Source of the DNA: Syntrophomonadaceae bacterium
Lineage (GTDB): Bacteria > Bacillota > Syntrophomonadia > Syntrophomonadales > Syntrophothermaceae
Assembly: GCA_029907055.1 (NCBI GenBank)
Contig: JARYMO010000104.1
Span: forward strand, 1 to 5,833
Reading direction: 5' to 3'
DNA length: 5,833 bases
Positions 4,649 to 5,833 of the stretch are shown one piece after another (position 1 is the stretch's first letter; every line of letters starts with the position of its first letter). The notes beneath the pieces were generated by a model. That model was not told the origin of the DNA and searched no databases. It was given only the letters and a program-made list of their open reading frames with translations. Position numbers and translations under genes: made by a program.

Positions 4649-5833
4649 CTACACCAGGGTGGCCACGTCCAGGATGAGCGCCACCTGGCCGTCACCCAGG
4701 ATGGTGGCGCCGGCGATGCCGCTGGTGCCTGCCAGCAGGCGGCCCAGCGACTTGATGACGATCTCCTGCTGCCCCAGCAGGTTGTCGCACACCAGGCCCA
4801 GCTGGCGCTCGCCCTTGCGCACCACCACCACGTAGGCCTCGTCCGCCGCGGCCTGGCCGTTGCCGTTGCCCAGGGCGGCCGCCGCGCCCGGCACCTCCAG
4901 CAGGGAATGCAGGCGGGCCAGCGGCAGCACCGCGCCCCGCAGCAGCATGACCTCCTGGTTCTGCACCGTCTTCAGGTCGGCGGCGCTGACCATGGTGGTC
5001 TCGTCCACCGAGCCCAGCGGGATGGCGTAGGTCTCGCCCCCCACCTCCACCAGCAGGGCCTGGATGATGGCCAGGGTGAGGGGCAGGCGGATGCGGAAGG
5101 CGGTGCCGCGCCCGGGGCGCGAGTCGACCGCGATCTCGCCGTTGAGGGCCTCGATCTTGCTCTTCACCACGTCCAGCCCCACCCCGCGGCCGGAGATGTC
5201 GGTCACCGCGGCGGCGGTGCTGAAGCCGGGCTGGAAGAGCAGGGCGATGACGGCCTCGTCGCTCATCTGCTCCGCCTCGCGCTCGGAGAGGAAACCCTTC
5301 TCCACCCCGCGCGCGCGCACGGCGGCGGGGTCGATGCCGCGGCCGTCGTCGCTGACCTCGATGAAGACGTTGTTGCCCTGGTGGCGGGCGCTCAGGCGCA
5401 GCAGGCCGCTGCGTGGCTTGCCCAGCGCCTCCCGCTCCTGGGGGGCCTCCATGCCGTGGTCGATGGAGTTGCGCAACAGGTGCAGCAGGGGGTCGCCGAT
5501 CTCGTCGATGACCGTGCGGTCGAGCTCGGTCTCCTCCCCTTCCATGACGAAGTCGATCTCCTTGCCCAGCTCGTGGGCCAGGTCGCGCACCATGCGCGGG
5601 AAACGGTTAAAAACCTGCTTGACCGGCACCATGCGCACCTTCATCACCACGTTCTGCAGGTCGGTGGTGATGCGATCCACCTGCTCGATGGTCTCGATGA
5701 GCTCGGGCAGGCGCTGCTGGGCGGCGATCTGTTCCAGCCGCCCCTTGTTGATGACCAGCTCCCCTACCAGGTTGAGCAGGGAGTCCAGCTTCTCGATGTC
5801 CACCCGCACCGTCTGGCGGGTGCGGGGAGTCCT
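4649..5833 (-). CDS. cheA: Chemotaxis histidine kinase CheA, C-terminal part (5' end outside window)
   Basis: CheA autophosphorylates on a histidine in its P1 domain in response to receptor state and passes the phosphate to CheY and CheB. The window holds the last 394 residues; the frame stays open to the window edge (first visible residues RTPRTRQT), so P1 and P2 lie outside. An internal GTG at 5809 is not the real start. Visible in order, numbering from the window edge: P3 dimerisation helix with KLDSLLNLVGELVI (about 15-28); P4 ATPase domain with the N box LLRNSIDHGME (119-129), G1 box DDGRGID (162-168) and G2 box GRGVGLDVV (215-223); then the P5 CheW-like regulatory domain (about 253-394), which docks CheW and receptors. 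All ATP-binding motifs look intact. It ends in TAG, 39 bases before cheW. Acts at the membrane-associated receptor array. Identification is very secure. Confidence 0.97.
   Translation of the reverse strand, partial: RTPRTRQTVRVDIEKLDSLLNLVGELVINKGRLEQIAAQQRLPELIETIEQVDRITTDLQNVVMKVRMVPVKQVFNRFPRMVRDLAHELGKEIDFVMEGEETELDRTVIDEIGDPLLHLLRNSIDHGMEAPQEREALGKPRSGLLRLSARHQGNNVFIEVSDDGRGIDPAAVRARGVEKGFLSEREAEQMSDEAVIALLFQPGFSTAAAVTDISGRGVGLDVVKSKIEALNGEIAVDSRPGRGTAFRIRLPLTLAIIQALLVEVGGETYAIPLGSVDETTMVSAADLKTVQNQEVMLLRGAVLPLARLHSLLEVPGAAAALGNGNGQAAADEAYVVVVRKGERQLGLVCDNLLGQQEIVIKSLGRLLAGTSGIAGATILGDGQVALILDVATLV

Noticed and set aside
5599..5616. AT-rich GGTTTTTAACC palindrome-like stretch in cheA
   Set aside because: It simply encodes the conserved QVFNRFP segment of CheA; no promoter spacing or other structure accompanies it.

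Overview
The window is a G+C-rich (by eye about two-thirds G+C) piece of a bacterial flagellar/chemotaxis operon. Every gene reads on the minus strand, so transcription runs from high to low coordinates. In that direction the order is cheA (C-terminal 394 residues, 5' end outside the window), cheW, cheC, cheD, a flagellar sigma factor (sigD/fliA), fapA (DUF342), a small charged conserved-looking protein, and the N-terminal 126 residues of a SwrB/DUF6115-like membrane-anchored protein cut by the window edge. No stretch over 300 bases lacks a gene; the longest gaps are 39 bases (cheA-cheW) and 31 bases (sigD-fapA).

The order cheA-cheW-cheC-cheD-sigD is the 3' part of the Bacillus-type fla/che operon. 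CheC and CheD, FapA, and a SwrB-like protein downstream of the sigma factor all point to a motile Bacillota. The high G+C suggests a Clostridia/Moorella/Limnochordia-like or Symbiobacterium/Thermaerobacter-like lineage rather than Bacillus itself. This is an inference from synteny and composition, and I cannot name the genus.

How the genes work together: CheA, with CheW, forms the receptor-coupled kinase core. CheC (CheY-P phosphatase) and CheD (receptor deamidase) form the adaptation pair. SigD directs late flagellar and chemotaxis genes. FapA and the SwrB-like protein act, by analogy, in flagellar assembly or its control. cheW/cheC, cheC/cheD and cheD/sigD each overlap by four bases (ATGA, GTGA, ATGA), so the sigma factor sits at the end of a translationally coupled chemotaxis block. 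The junctions on either side of that block (cheA-cheW, sigD-fapA) are open gaps with their own ribosome binding sites.

This is a conserved housekeeping motility locus and I see no evidence of a wholly new system. The points worth a second look are the small undescribed protein between fapA and the SwrB-like gene, with an in-frame A-AAA-AAG slippery heptamer; a possible extended -10 promoter inside cheD upstream of sigD; a rare-codon/AT-rich patch with a perfect palindrome inside sigD; and a small hairpin abutting the fapA ribosome binding site. I see no mobile elements, CRISPR arrays, tRNA/rRNA genes or intrinsic terminators.
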